Translations under genes and position numbers: made by a program | Notes under the pieces: model-generated | Database searches by the model: none | The model's input: only the letters and a program-made list of their open reading frames with translations | Told to the model about the DNA's origin: nothing | Source of the DNA: Weeksella massiliensis | Lineage (GTDB): Bacteria; Bacteroidota; Bacteroidia; Flavobacteriales; Weeksellaceae | Assembly (NCBI GenBank): GCA_000751595.1 | Contig: CCMH01000004.1 | Location: forward strand, 1 to 64,000 | Direction of reading: 5' to 3' | DNA: 64,000 nucleotides | In this document: positions 17,365 through 26,211 of the stretch, piece after piece | Position numbering within the stretch: the stretch's first letter is position 1 | Layout of the letters: every line of letters starts with the position of its first letter

Positions 17365-18570
17365 ATGAAAAAAATTTACTTATTGCTTTTATTTTTTGTG
17401 CCATTGATCATGTTTGCACAGGTGAAATTTATGAAAGGGAATATCGTCACCAATTCGGGCGAAAAAATAGAATGTCTTATAAAAAATTATGGTTGGCAAG
17501 CAACTCCAACGTCCATCGAATATAAACTTACCGAAGCGGATGAACCCAAAAAAGGGGAGATAAAAGATATCGAATCTTTTGAGATTTATGATTATGTGAA
17601 ATATGTGAGAGAAACCGTGAAAATTGATAAATCTAGCAGAAGTGTTTATAAATTAAGTAACGAGAGAAATCCGGAATTTGTAGAGAAACAAGTCTTTTTG
17701 AAGCAACTTGTAACTGGAAATGCAAATTTGTATGAATTGAATGAAGGTAATGTTTTGTTTTATATCCAAACCAACCAAAATAGTATAGAACCTCTTATTT
17801 ATAAGCCTTACGAAATTAATAGAAACAAGATTGCCTACAATGATGATTATAAAAAACAACTGAAAAAAGAGTTGGTTTGTTCTAACTTTGATATAGGAGA
17901 AAACAAAGCCGAATATCATGAAAAGTATTTGATCAATGTCTTTAATCAATACAATCTTTGTGCTGATCCTGAGTATGTTGTTACATCAAAAATCAATAAA
18001 GGAAAGTTTAATTTGAATATTCGTCCAAGAGTGAATTTTTCTTCTGTAGAATTATCCAACTTAGCCAATTTTAATACAAAAATAGATAACCAAGCAGGAT
18101 TTGGGATTGGAGTAGAAGCAGAGTATATTCTTCCGTTTAATAGAAATAAATGGGCAATAATTGTCGAGCCAACCTTACAGTTTTATAAGTTTGATAAAAA
18201 GCAACCGATAAATAATACTGCTGATACAGAGCAAAGTATCAAAGTAAATTATACGACGATCGAGCTTCCTATCGGGGTGAGACATTATATGTTTATGAAT
18301 GAAAATTCTAAATTATTTGTCAACCTTCAATATGTTGTAGATATTCCGATGAACTCTACCATTGATTATACTCCAAATTTTTCATCGACCCAAAAATCGA
18401 TTGATATACAAACAAATCAGAGTGTTGCATTTGGTTTAGGTTACAATTATCAAAATAAGTACGGAATCGAAGTGAAATATTTTACCAATAGAAGCTTAAC
18501 CAAAACCTATCCTTATTGGAATTCTGACTTCAATAACTTGTCGATAATTTTAAGTTATAATTTATTTTAA
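17365..18570 (+). CDS. outer-membrane beta-barrel protein
   Basis: 401 residues with a signal peptide (MKKIYLLLLFFVPLIMFAQ). The N-terminal half is a small periplasmic-like domain (VKFMKGNIVTNSGEKIECLI, typical of 'TonB-box-less' Bacteroidota proteins). The last 190 residues alternate polar and hydrophobic residues and end in FNNLSIILSYNLF with a C-terminal Phe, as in outer-membrane barrels. The ligand is unknown. The terminator at 18624-18660 follows. Confidence 0.7.
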   Translation: MKKIYLLLLFFVPLIMFAQVKFMKGNIVTNSGEKIECLIKNYGWQATPTSIEYKLTEADEPKKGEIKDIESFEIYDYVKYVRETVKIDKSSRSVYKLSNERNPEFVEKQVFLKQLVTGNANLYELNEGNVLFYIQTNQNSIEPLIYKPYEINRNKIAYNDDYKKQLKKELVCSNFDIGENKAEYHEKYLINVFNQYNLCADPEYVVTSKINKGKFNLNIRPRVNFSSVELSNLANFNTKIDNQAGFGIGVEAEYILPFNRNKWAIIVEPTLQFYKFDKKQPINNTADTEQSIKVNYTTIELPIGVRHYMFMNENSKLFVNLQYVVDIPMNSTIDYTPNFSSTQKSIDIQTNQSVAFGLGYNYQNKYGIEVKYFTNRSLTKTYPYWNSDFNNLSIILSYNLF

Positions 18571-18623
18571 GGTGTTGATATATAGTAGTTTGTGTGAAGT
18601 TATCTTCTTGATATATTGAACAT

Positions 18624-18660
18624 AAAAAATACCTCGGAAATTTTTTTCGAGGTGTTTTTT
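18624..18660. terminator. intrinsic terminator, possibly bidirectional
   Basis: ACCTCG (18631-18636) and CGAGGT (18648-18653) flanked by A and T runs. It lies between the convergent barrel gene and the small minus-strand gene, and both can use it. Confidence 0.7.
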
Positions 18661-18661
18661 A

Positions 18662-18862
18662 TTATAGTTTAACGATGTCGAAATTTGTAAGACTCAAACC
18701 ATTTACAGCTGTATTTGGTCCATATTTTTGATTTACGGCATCAATAACCTCTCTTTGATTAGGAGGTCTAGACGCATTTCGTATGACGATTTCTACCCAC
18801 ATTCCTTTGGCTAGTTTGCCATACTCTTTCTTAGCGGTAACTTTGTATAAATGTGTTGACAT
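18662..18862 (-). CDS. small conserved hypothetical protein
   Basis: 66 residues: MSTHLYKVTAKKEYGKLAKG, then WVEIVIRNASRPPNQREVID and a short tail NGLSLTNFDIVKL. The compact, well-mixed composition looks like a real small domain that I have seen as an unnamed protein in Bacteroidota, but no function can be assigned. It is convergent with the barrel gene and shares its terminator. Confidence 0.55.
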   Translation of the reverse strand: MSTHLYKVTAKKEYGKLAKGMWVEIVIRNASRPPNQREVIDAVNQKYGPNTAVNGLSLTNFDIVKL

Positions 18863-19272
18863 AGGGTTATTTTATTTAAAATCTTTAATACTTTTTTCTA
18901 ATTCTTCTTTTTCTTCATTATTACAGTTTAGTTTAAAATTAATAATTTTTTCTCTTTTTAAACTGTACTTTTTTTGGGGGAGCTTACAACATAGGGAAGA
19001 GTTGTTCTAATTTTTAGTCGCAATAATTTTCACTTTTCATATTTTTTAACTATATTGCTTCATAGAAATAACGTTGGCTAGGAACCGGTAGTCATTCTAG
19101 AATTCTACTCGACAAAAGCACGTACTTGTGCCAATGCCCAACAGCTTATAGCCAAGGTTAGGCGAGGTATAGTTATACCAAAAGGCACAAAAAAATCGGG
19201 AAGAAGAAAAACGTAAATTCTAAAATGGTTTAAGTAAGAAAATAAACATTAAAAAATTAACAAAAGAATAAA
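18863..19272. promoter_or_regulatory. structured intergenic region upstream of the hibernation-factor gene
   Basis: It holds three inverted repeats: TTGGCTA (19074-19080) with TAGCCAA (19149-19155), TTGTGCC (19126-19132) with GGCACAA (19184-19190), and the tight hairpin GGTATA/TATACC (19166-19179). It could be a 5' leader RNA of the gene at 19273 or an attC-like relic (GTTGGCT, GGTTAGGC). No terminator tail is present. The left part (18863-19060) is plain AT-rich sequence. Confidence 0.4.
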
Positions 19273-20352
19273 ATGGAATTAAAAGAACAACTACAAAAAT
19301 TAGCAACAGAAAAAAACTCACCATGTGTTACTATTTCATTAAATACACATAGAACACATCCGGATAATGCAAATGATTCAATAAAGTTAAACAACCTCTT
19401 GAAAGAGGCCGAAAACAGAGTAATCGATGAGTTTGGTAAAAGACCAATTGTGTCACTTTTAGAAAAAATAAAAGATGTAGCTAATGAGGTAGATATTAAT
19501 CACAACTTGGATAGTTTGCATATCTTTTTATCAAACGACACAAAGGAAATCATAAAATCTTCTTGGTCTACCAATAACGAAGGAGTTCATATATCAGATG
19601 GTTTTGCTGTAAGATCTATCATAAAATCATACAACAGAAGTAACCACTATTTAGTAATGTTGCTTTCACAAAGTGGCGTACATTTATACGAAGCGGTAAA
19701 CGACGGTATAATCAAAGAAATCAAAAATGGAGATTTTCCTTTTTCAGAAAATCCACATTACAACACCAATCCAGATAAAACCAGCGACGCTAAACACCTA
19801 GACAACCTGGTTCGCGAATTTTTGAATAAAGTAGACAAAGCGTTGGTAAAAGTACATAACGAAACAGGTCTTGATTGTGTTGTGATTTGTACACAAGATA
19901 ACTACAGCCGATTACAGCAAGTAGCCGACAAACCATCGGTTTACCTTGGGTATTCAGCTATTAATTATAACGAAAGAGAAACGCATCAAATCGTTAAACA
20001 ATCTTGGGAAATCATCAAATCTCTACAAGATGAACGTAAAATTAAAGCTATCGCCGATATGAAAGAAGCTGTTGCACAAGGTAAAGTACTTACAGATTTA
20101 CAAGAAATTTATCAGGCAGTTATTGACGGTCGTGGAGAGCTTTTGATTGTTCACCATAATTTCTCACAACCTGTATTGATGAAAGACGAAAAAACATTCG
20201 ATATTATCGATGATATTACAACACCAAATGCCATAGACGACATTACAAGTAACATAGCTTGGGAAGTAATTTCTAAAAAAGGCGAAGTTTTTTTCACAGG
20301 ACAAGATGAAATTAAAGACCTTGGTAAAATAGTATTAAAAACAAGATACTAA
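19273..20352 (+). CDS. baeRF-family / Balon-like ribosome hibernation factor
   Basis: 359 residues, all soluble. The order of segments resembles the bacterial archaeo-eukaryotic release-factor (baeRF) group, to which the hibernation factor Balon belongs: an N-terminal sheet (CVTISLNTHRTHPDNANDSI), the centre HYLVMLLSQSGVHLYEAVND, and a C-terminal LLIVHHNFSQPVLM with a DDITTPNAIDDIT segment. There is no GGQ motif, as in Balon, so it should bind the ribosomal A site without peptide release (established for Balon, inference here). It stands alone behind the structured region. Confidence 0.65.
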   Translation: MELKEQLQKLATEKNSPCVTISLNTHRTHPDNANDSIKLNNLLKEAENRVIDEFGKRPIVSLLEKIKDVANEVDINHNLDSLHIFLSNDTKEIIKSSWSTNNEGVHISDGFAVRSIIKSYNRSNHYLVMLLSQSGVHLYEAVNDGIIKEIKNGDFPFSENPHYNTNPDKTSDAKHLDNLVREFLNKVDKALVKVHNETGLDCVVICTQDNYSRLQQVADKPSVYLGYSAINYNERETHQIVKQSWEIIKSLQDERKIKAIADMKEAVAQGKVLTDLQEIYQAVIDGRGELLIVHHNFSQPVLMKDEKTFDIIDDITTPNAIDDITSNIAWEVISKKGEVFFTGQDEIKDLGKIVLKTRY

Positions 20353-20372
20353 AAACGTACTACCATATAAAA

Positions 20373-20491
20373 GCGTGTATGTAAATTAAATAAAACGTGT
20401 AGTGGTAAATTAGAAGAGTTTACTTTCTCTAAAAACTCTTTACCCAAAAAAGACAAAAAAGTACAGCTAAATTACCACTTCACATACACGC
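20373..20491. repeat. long imperfect inverted repeat
   Basis: GCGTGTATGT (20373-20382) and ACATACACGC (20482-20491) form the outer arms. GTAGTGGTAAATTA (20399-20412) and TAAATTACCACTT (20468-20480) form the inner arms, with a small GAAGAGTT/AAACTCTT pair in the loop. It may be an attC-like relic, a small non-autonomous element or a terminator for 19273-20352. It has no poly-T tail. Confidence 0.55.
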
Positions 20492-20567
20492 CAATTGTTT
20501 GATGTAATTTTACAGAACATCGCTTTTGGATCAATTTTCTATACAAAATAGCAGAAGTAATTTTTTT

Positions 20568-21067
20568 CAGAAGACAGTCAACTGTCCATATTACCAAATA
20601 TTTGTTTTTGGTCAGGTAGTGGTCATTCTCAATACTATGATTTTGCATTAATGATCAGAAAAGAAGCCATTTCAGGCAAAATAAGTGAAAAAGAATCGAT
20701 CGAAAAGCTTGATAGTCTTTTTGTTCAATTACAAGATATTGAAAATAATCCAAACTCCATAGAAAAGCAATGGCATGAGAATTCTTATCGAAGATGGAAA
20801 CAATTTTCGGAACCTCCGGTTGCTAATTTATTGAAAGTTGACATTCCAATTTTTGTAGCTATCGGAACAAAAGACGAATCCGTTCCTATGGAGTCGAGTC
20901 TTATTATAAAAATAGAATTTATCCGAAATAAAAAACACAACTTGACTTATAGAATGTATCCAAATTATGATCATAACTTAGAATTACTGTCAGAGGATCC
21001 AAATCAAGATCCGGAAGATAAATGGATGGACGTTTTCTATGAATTTATGAAATGGACAGAAAAATGA
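20568..21067 (+). pseudogene. truncated alpha/beta hydrolase (C-terminal half)
   Basis: The open frame from 20651 and its in-frame extension upstream (SILPNICFWSGSGHSQYYDF) give the C-terminal half of an alpha/beta-fold hydrolase. It has a lid helix region (RKEAISGKISEKESIEK), VDIPIFVAIGTKDESVP (catalytic Asp strand) and YPNYDHNLELL (catalytic His). The N-terminal half with the nucleophile serine is absent. The frame closes at a stop just upstream, so this is a remnant. The substrate is unknown. Confidence 0.7.
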
Positions 21068-21471
21068 AGAATTGAGTAAATTTGCGTATCTTTTTTGAGC
21101 ACTAAAATTATTTTAGTGCTGTTTTATTTTATACATTTAGTATACAAAAACGAATGTGAGTAGGTGAGAAGTAAGATATTTTTAAAATTATTTTATTTCG
21201 GTACCAAGGCGCAAAACGTTATAGGTGAAGGGGAGAATTAAATCAATGTATCTAAAATTTAACTTAGTGCAATGTTTTAATAGTGAAGGTTTATGAAGTG
21301 CAGATCTAATTTAGATATAGTTTCATCATAAATAGTTTTTGCACAATTGATTATAAAATATATAATAGATTAAAAAAAACTTTACATCATTTTATTTGTA
21401 ATAATATAAAATAAAACCTCTCTCAACATAGTGAAAGAGGTAAAATTTAAATAAAAATTGCGTACAATCTT
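21068..21471. other. gene-free stretch with two terminators
   Basis: It holds AGCACTAAAA/TTTTAGTGCT (21098-21120, plus-strand terminator with T tail) and ACCTCTCTC/GAAAGAGGT (21416-21441, tail on the minus side, for the T9SS gene). A GTTATAG at 21218 after CAAGGCGCAAAAC resembles an attC right end, but no partner arm was found. The rest is AT-rich with no frame. Confidence 0.55.
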
Positions 21472-23070
21472 TTACTTTTTAATAATTTTAAATGAATTCA
21501 TTTCATTTTCTAATTCTACATTTACTGTGTAAATTCCAGGAAGAAGCTCCGATACATTTACTTGATTTTTGGCACTGTTTAGTTTTTTGCTCATCATAAG
21601 TTTACCAGTTGCATCATATATGGTTATGCTTTTAAATTTCGAATTTGCTTCTAGATTTAAAAATTCCATAACTGGATTTGGGTAGAACTTAACATTCGCT
21701 TTAGTATGTTCTTGCGTCTCGAGTGATCCGACATTAACAGTATATTCTTCGGCTTGTCCAAAACTTCCACCAACACAAGGATTAAGTAAATTAGCAGGGC
21801 CGAAGTTCTTTTTCACGCGCATTCTTGTAAGCCCAGTTTTAGCATCTGCTGGAACTGCAATAACCTGAGTAATTTCTTTTTCATCAACACCTGTTGACCC
21901 GATAAGTTTTTCAGTGATCTCATACGTTTCACCTTCGTCATCGAAATTTCCATTTTGATTCCAGTCTATGAATACTACAAAAGAACTATCCCAAGCTCCA
22001 TTTGTATTACCTTTTAGGGTTATAGTTTCATTGCTTCCGACAGTTACATTGGCAATTTTATCTAAGAAAAGTTCATGAGCAGGTGAATTATTCAGTACAG
22101 CGTCACTAACATTTGTCATTCCTCCGAAGCTTACGCTACTAATGGGTTCAACATTAAAAGAAAAATTCAGAGGCCCACAATATGGTGCAACAGAGGTTTC
22201 TGCTGTAGTGAAAGAGAAAACAGTACAGTTTTCAGCAGGACCGCTTGAATTTTTTGGAATGACTTTCCAGTAATATGTTGTACCACCATGCGTTAACCCA
22301 TTAACTTTTACGGATGTATCTGGTGTAGTTCCGATATAACTAGTTGGGTTTGGATTTGTATCGATAAAAAAGTCGTATTCATCTACATTACCATCTGCAG
22401 GAGCAGTCCAACTAAAATTCACACCCGAAAGAAAATCAACGTTTGATTCACCATTAATCGGGAGGTTTAAGTTAGCGCAATTTGGTAATGCTACAGGGAT
22501 GTATTCATCTACTTTAATATTGTCAATAAGTAAAACAAACTTATCTGTACTGTTGTTAACGAATGCTACTCTAATTGTTTTTCCAATATATTCTGAAAGA
22601 TCAGCAAATCTGCTTTTCCATTTAGAATTTTCTGCTGGTGTTGAAAATAATTCAACTGTGAAGTCTGAAACTAAATTTCCTCCATTAGGCGCAAGCATAA
22701 CTTTATAACCATCTGAAAAATTAGGATCAGCAGCTTTAGCTTCCCATAGAAGATATGGAGAACTGCCTGAAACTATTATTTGCGGTGAGATAAGCCAGTC
22801 GTTTGCAGTCCCTGATGGTGAATAATAAGAAGTACTTGCTGCTGCATAATTATCATCTGGACCACCATAATTTGGTTTAGGACCGCCACGATTAACTGTT
22901 ACCCATCCAACAATTTCGCTAACGGGTGAGGAAGGTGTTGAACCGTCAATATCCAAGATGGTCCAAGCATTAATGCCAGGCCCATTTCCGTCGAAATCTT
23001 CTTGAAAAATTTGGGCAGTTCCAACGAGTGGTAAAGCAATAAATAATGCTTTAAATAGTTGTTTTTTCAT
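21472..23070 (-). CDS. T9SS-exported protein with choice-of-anchor J, FN3 and GEVED domains
   Basis: 532 residues. Order: signal peptide (MKKQLFKALFIALPLVGTAQ), choice-of-anchor J/cleaved-adhesin-like domain (about 22-190, TILDIDGST and NDWLISPQI), fibronectin III-like domain (about 200-290), GEVED domain (about 300-445, VVFIDWNQNGNFDDEGETYE) and a T9SS type A sorting domain (about 460-532, FYPNPVMEFLNLEAN to the end NSFKIIKK). It should be secreted or attached to the cell surface. The ligand is unknown. It is monocistronic, with a terminator at 21416-21441. Confidence 0.85.
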   Translation of the reverse strand: MKKQLFKALFIALPLVGTAQIFQEDFDGNGPGINAWTILDIDGSTPSSPVSEIVGWVTVNRGGPKPNYGGPDDNYAAASTSYYSPSGTANDWLISPQIIVSGSSPYLLWEAKAADPNFSDGYKVMLAPNGGNLVSDFTVELFSTPAENSKWKSRFADLSEYIGKTIRVAFVNNSTDKFVLLIDNIKVDEYIPVALPNCANLNLPINGESNVDFLSGVNFSWTAPADGNVDEYDFFIDTNPNPTSYIGTTPDTSVKVNGLTHGGTTYYWKVIPKNSSGPAENCTVFSFTTAETSVAPYCGPLNFSFNVEPISSVSFGGMTNVSDAVLNNSPAHELFLDKIANVTVGSNETITLKGNTNGAWDSSFVVFIDWNQNGNFDDEGETYEITEKLIGSTGVDEKEITQVIAVPADAKTGLTRMRVKKNFGPANLLNPCVGGSFGQAEEYTVNVGSLETQEHTKANVKFYPNPVMEFLNLEANSKFKSITIYDATGKLMMSKKLNSAKNQVNVSELLPGIYTVNVELENEMNSFKIIKK

Positions 23071-23359
23071 TATTGAATTATTTAATATGTAATTAATTAT
23101 GTGTTAATAAATAGTTTGAATGTTAATATTTGTTTTTTTGCACTAGTCTGTTATTTTGCTCTTCAAAATAAATATTCATGAGAAAATATTAATAATTAGT
23201 ATGTTTCTATTAAGCTATGTTGCAAATATATAATATTAATATATGTATTAAGTGGATTTTTAGAAGAATTATATGTGTTTTTTATAAAAAATTAAACGTT
23301 TATTATTTTGATATGTATGTTTTTAAAGTGTTTTAATATGTGATTTGTAGTAAAAAATC

Positions 23360-24604
23360 CTAAATAATTAAAAATGAGAATAAATCTTGCTGTTCGTTCA
23401 AATACTGATATTTTATCTTTTTTGCTTTCATTTTTTGTTCCATAGTATATAAATCAGAACTATATTTTAATTCTACACCAACAACCGCCGGACCATCTTC
23501 GCGATTATTTTTTTTAGTGAACTGGAAATAAGTAATATCGTCGTTATCTCCCAATACATTATGCACAAACTCTTTCAAAGATCCTGGTCTTTGTGGAAAA
23601 TTGATGATGAAATAATGTTTTAAACCCTCAAACATCAAGGATCGTTCTTTGATTTCTTCCATTCTAGTTATATCATTATTGCTTCCGCTCACAATGCATA
23701 CAACATTTTTACCTTTAATTTGATCTTGATAGAAATCTAAAGCCGCAATACTTAATGCACCAGCCGGTTCTACCACAATAGCTTCTTCGTTATATAATTT
23801 GAGAATTGTAGTACAAATTTTCCCTTCAGCAACCAATATAATATCATCTAAAGTACTTTTACAAATTTCAAATGTTTTGTCACCTACACGCTTGACAGCA
23901 GCTCCATCTACAAATTTATCAATGTCAGTCAATATAGTATTTTCACCATTTTCTATTGAAGTTTTCATGGAAGCGGCCCCTTGTGGCTCTACACCGATAA
24001 GTTTAGTGTTGGGACTCAATTGTTTAAATACCGAAACAACTCCTGCCGCTAAACCCCCTCCTCCAATGGGAAAAAACACAAAATCAATTGTGTTTTGGCA
24101 ATCTTTAATTATCTCCAATCCAACAGTTCCCTGACCCGCTATGACCTTTTCATCATCAAATGGGTGCACAAAAACAGCTTTTCTTTTTTCACTAAAGATC
24201 AAAGCTTCCTTGTAAGCATCATCAAACGTGTCTCCTTTTAGGACTATTTCTACATTTTCTTGACCAAAGAGTTTTACTTGTTTTATTTTTTGTGCGGGAG
24301 TAGTTGTAGGCATATAAATCATAGCTTTTATATTCAATTTTTTACAAGCAAAAGCCACACCCTGTGCATGATTTCCGGCGCTTGCACATACCACGCCCAA
24401 CTCTAAATTCTTTTTGGACAACGAACTTACTTTATGATATGCACCACGCAATTTATAAGATCGTACAGGTTGTAAATCTTCCCGTTTCAAATAAACCTGA
24501 GCTGCGAATCGCTCGCTCAGATTTTCGTTTTTCACAAGGGGCGTGTGCACCGCTATACCTTTTAGGTTTTCGGATGCTTCTTTTATTTTACCTAAATGTA
24601 TCAT
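23360..24604 (-). CDS. ilvA: threonine dehydratase (threonine ammonia-lyase)
   Basis: 414 residues from ATG 24604-24602, which overlaps the ilvC stop as ATGA and implies translational coupling; a longer frame from 24649 runs into ilvC and is rejected. The enzyme deaminates threonine to 2-oxobutanoate, the first step to isoleucine. The PLP lysine lies in VRSYKLRGAYHK and the glycine loop in FFPIGGGGLAAGV. A C-terminal ACT-like regulatory part (HYFIINFPQRPGSLKEF, about residue 330 on) suits feedback control by isoleucine. It is the last gene of the ilv operon. Confidence 0.93.
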   Translation of the reverse strand: MIHLGKIKEASENLKGIAVHTPLVKNENLSERFAAQVYLKREDLQPVRSYKLRGAYHKVSSLSKKNLELGVVCASAGNHAQGVAFACKKLNIKAMIYMPTTTPAQKIKQVKLFGQENVEIVLKGDTFDDAYKEALIFSEKRKAVFVHPFDDEKVIAGQGTVGLEIIKDCQNTIDFVFFPIGGGGLAAGVVSVFKQLSPNTKLIGVEPQGAASMKTSIENGENTILTDIDKFVDGAAVKRVGDKTFEICKSTLDDIILVAEGKICTTILKLYNEEAIVVEPAGALSIAALDFYQDQIKGKNVVCIVSGSNNDITRMEEIKERSLMFEGLKHYFIINFPQRPGSLKEFVHNVLGDNDDITYFQFTKKNNREDGPAVVGVELKYSSDLYTMEQKMKAKKIKYQYLNEQQDLFSFLII

Positions 24605-25647
24605 TTGGTTTGAGGTCTTAATTTTCGAACTTGCATTCCCGTTTGCCATAATTCACTTTGTTGTATTGCTTGAAGTTCTTCGTTGAGTTTTTCTCTGTAA
24701 TCGGGCTTGCTGTTGGCTTCGATAACAATGGCAGCTTCTTTGCCTGATAGCACATTATCATACAACTCATTAAAAACAGGTGTGGTAGCTTCTCTAAATT
24801 TTTCTTTCCAATCTAGTGCTCCACGTTGTGCAGTGGTGCTACAGTTTGCAAACATCCAATCCATCCCGTTTTCGGCTACCAAAGGCATTAAACTTTGAGT
24901 CAATTCTTCTACGGTTTCGTTGAAGGCTTCACTTGGCGAATGTCCTCGCTGACGAAGCACATTATATTGAGCCTCAAAAACACCTGCGATAGCTCCCATC
25001 AAAACGCCTCGTTCGCCAGTCAAATCGCTGTATACTTCTTTTTGAAATGTAGTTTCAAATAAATAACCAGAACCAATAGCGATGCCTAAGGCTAAAGCTT
25101 TTTCGTTTGCTTTTCCTGTTGCATTTTGAAAAATGGCATAACTGGAATTTAAACCTTGTCCTTTTAAAAATAAAGTTCGTAACGATGTTCCCGAGCCTTT
25201 TGGAGCCACCAAAAAAACATCGATATCTTTTGGGGGTACAATACCCGTTTTTTCATGAAAAGTAACCCCAAAACCATGTGAAAAGTATAATGATTTCCCA
25301 GGTTTTAAATGTTTTTTCATTGATTCCCAAGCTTGTATTTGTCCGGCATCCGACAATAAGTTCATCAGTATTGTCCCTTTTTCACAAGCCGTTTCCAAAT
25401 CAAAAAGTGTTTCTTTTTCTACCCAACCATCAGCAAGGGCTTTATCCCAGCTCTTTGTCCCTTTTCGTTGTCCTACAATTACTTTTACACCATTATCTTT
25501 CAAGTTTAAAGCTTGACCCGGACCTTGCACGCCGTATCCAATGACGGCAACCGTTTCATTCTTCAATATTTCTCTTGCTTTCTCTAAAGAAAACTCTTCT
25601 CGTGTTACGACATTTTCGATAACGCCGCCAAAATTTAATTGTGCCAT
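24601..25647 (-). CDS. ilvC: ketol-acid reductoisomerase
   Basis: 348 residues, class I size. It converts acetolactate or acetohydroxybutyrate to dihydroxy acids using NADPH and Mg. The Rossmann motif GYGVQGPGQALNLKDNG is near residue 40, and the metal and substrate residues lie in the helical domain (YSDLTGERGVLMGAIAG, ENGMDWMFANCSTTAQRGAL). It lies 19 bases after ilvN and overlaps ilvA by ATGA. Confidence 0.95.
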   Translation of the reverse strand: MAQLNFGGVIENVVTREEFSLEKAREILKNETVAVIGYGVQGPGQALNLKDNGVKVIVGQRKGTKSWDKALADGWVEKETLFDLETACEKGTILMNLLSDAGQIQAWESMKKHLKPGKSLYFSHGFGVTFHEKTGIVPPKDIDVFLVAPKGSGTSLRTLFLKGQGLNSSYAIFQNATGKANEKALALGIAIGSGYLFETTFQKEVYSDLTGERGVLMGAIAGVFEAQYNVLRQRGHSPSEAFNETVEELTQSLMPLVAENGMDWMFANCSTTAQRGALDWKEKFREATTPVFNELYDNVLSGKEAAIVIEANSKPDYREKLNEELQAIQQSELWQTGMQVRKLRPQTK

Positions 25648-25666
25648 TTTATATTCTATTATTTTT

Positions 25667-26197
25667 TTAATTAATTTCTAATTCTTTTAAATAAGCGCTT
25701 AATTCTTTCATTGGTTTGGTAACTGCTACTCTTCCTGAACGTGCAAATTCGAGAATACCAAAGGGTTTTAGTTTCTCAAATAAAACCTGTGTTTCTGCTT
25801 TGTGCCCTGTTTTTTCAATGACGATAAAATCGGGATCTACGGTGAGAATTTTGGCGCTGTTTTCTCTAACCACTAGCTCTACATTGTTAGATTTAAGTTC
25901 TGTTGTTTTGATTTTATATAGTGCAACTTCCTGATGTACTACTTCATTATCTTCGTGTACAAAGACCTTCAGAACATCAATTAATTTGTCTATTTGTCCA
26001 ACAACTTTGTCTATTTGTTCTCTATTTGTTTTCAGAACGATGGTGTAACGGTGCACATTTTTAACTTCAGTTTCAGAAGCGGTAATACTGTCAATATTCA
26101 AATGTCGTCTTGTAAATATGATGGTGATACGGTTGAGTATTCCGACTGTATTTTCCGTAAATATGGATACGGTAAATGTTTTGTTCATTGTTTCCAT
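25667..26197 (-). CDS. ilvN: acetolactate synthase small (regulatory) subunit
   Basis: 176 residues. The N-terminal ACT domain (FTVSIFTENTVGILNRITII, about 8-80) binds valine for feedback inhibition; the C-terminal domain (about 90-165) contacts the large subunit. An ATG at 26188 (MNKTFTVS) is an equally possible start, as RBS signals are weak here. It follows ilvB by 14 bases. Confidence 0.92.
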   Translation of the reverse strand: METMNKTFTVSIFTENTVGILNRITIIFTRRHLNIDSITASETEVKNVHRYTIVLKTNREQIDKVVGQIDKLIDVLKVFVHEDNEVVHQEVALYKIKTTELKSNNVELVVRENSAKILTVDPDFIVIEKTGHKAETQVLFEKLKPFGILEFARSGRVAVTKPMKELSAYLKELEIN

Positions 26198-26211
26198 TTT
26201 ATCCGTTTTAT

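Noticed and set aside
21218-21224. GTTATAG as a further attC right end
   Set aside because: No matching left arm or inner palindrome found nearby.
24605-24649. Longer ilvA start
   Set aside because: It lies within ilvC; the ATGA overlap at 24604 is the normal coupled start.
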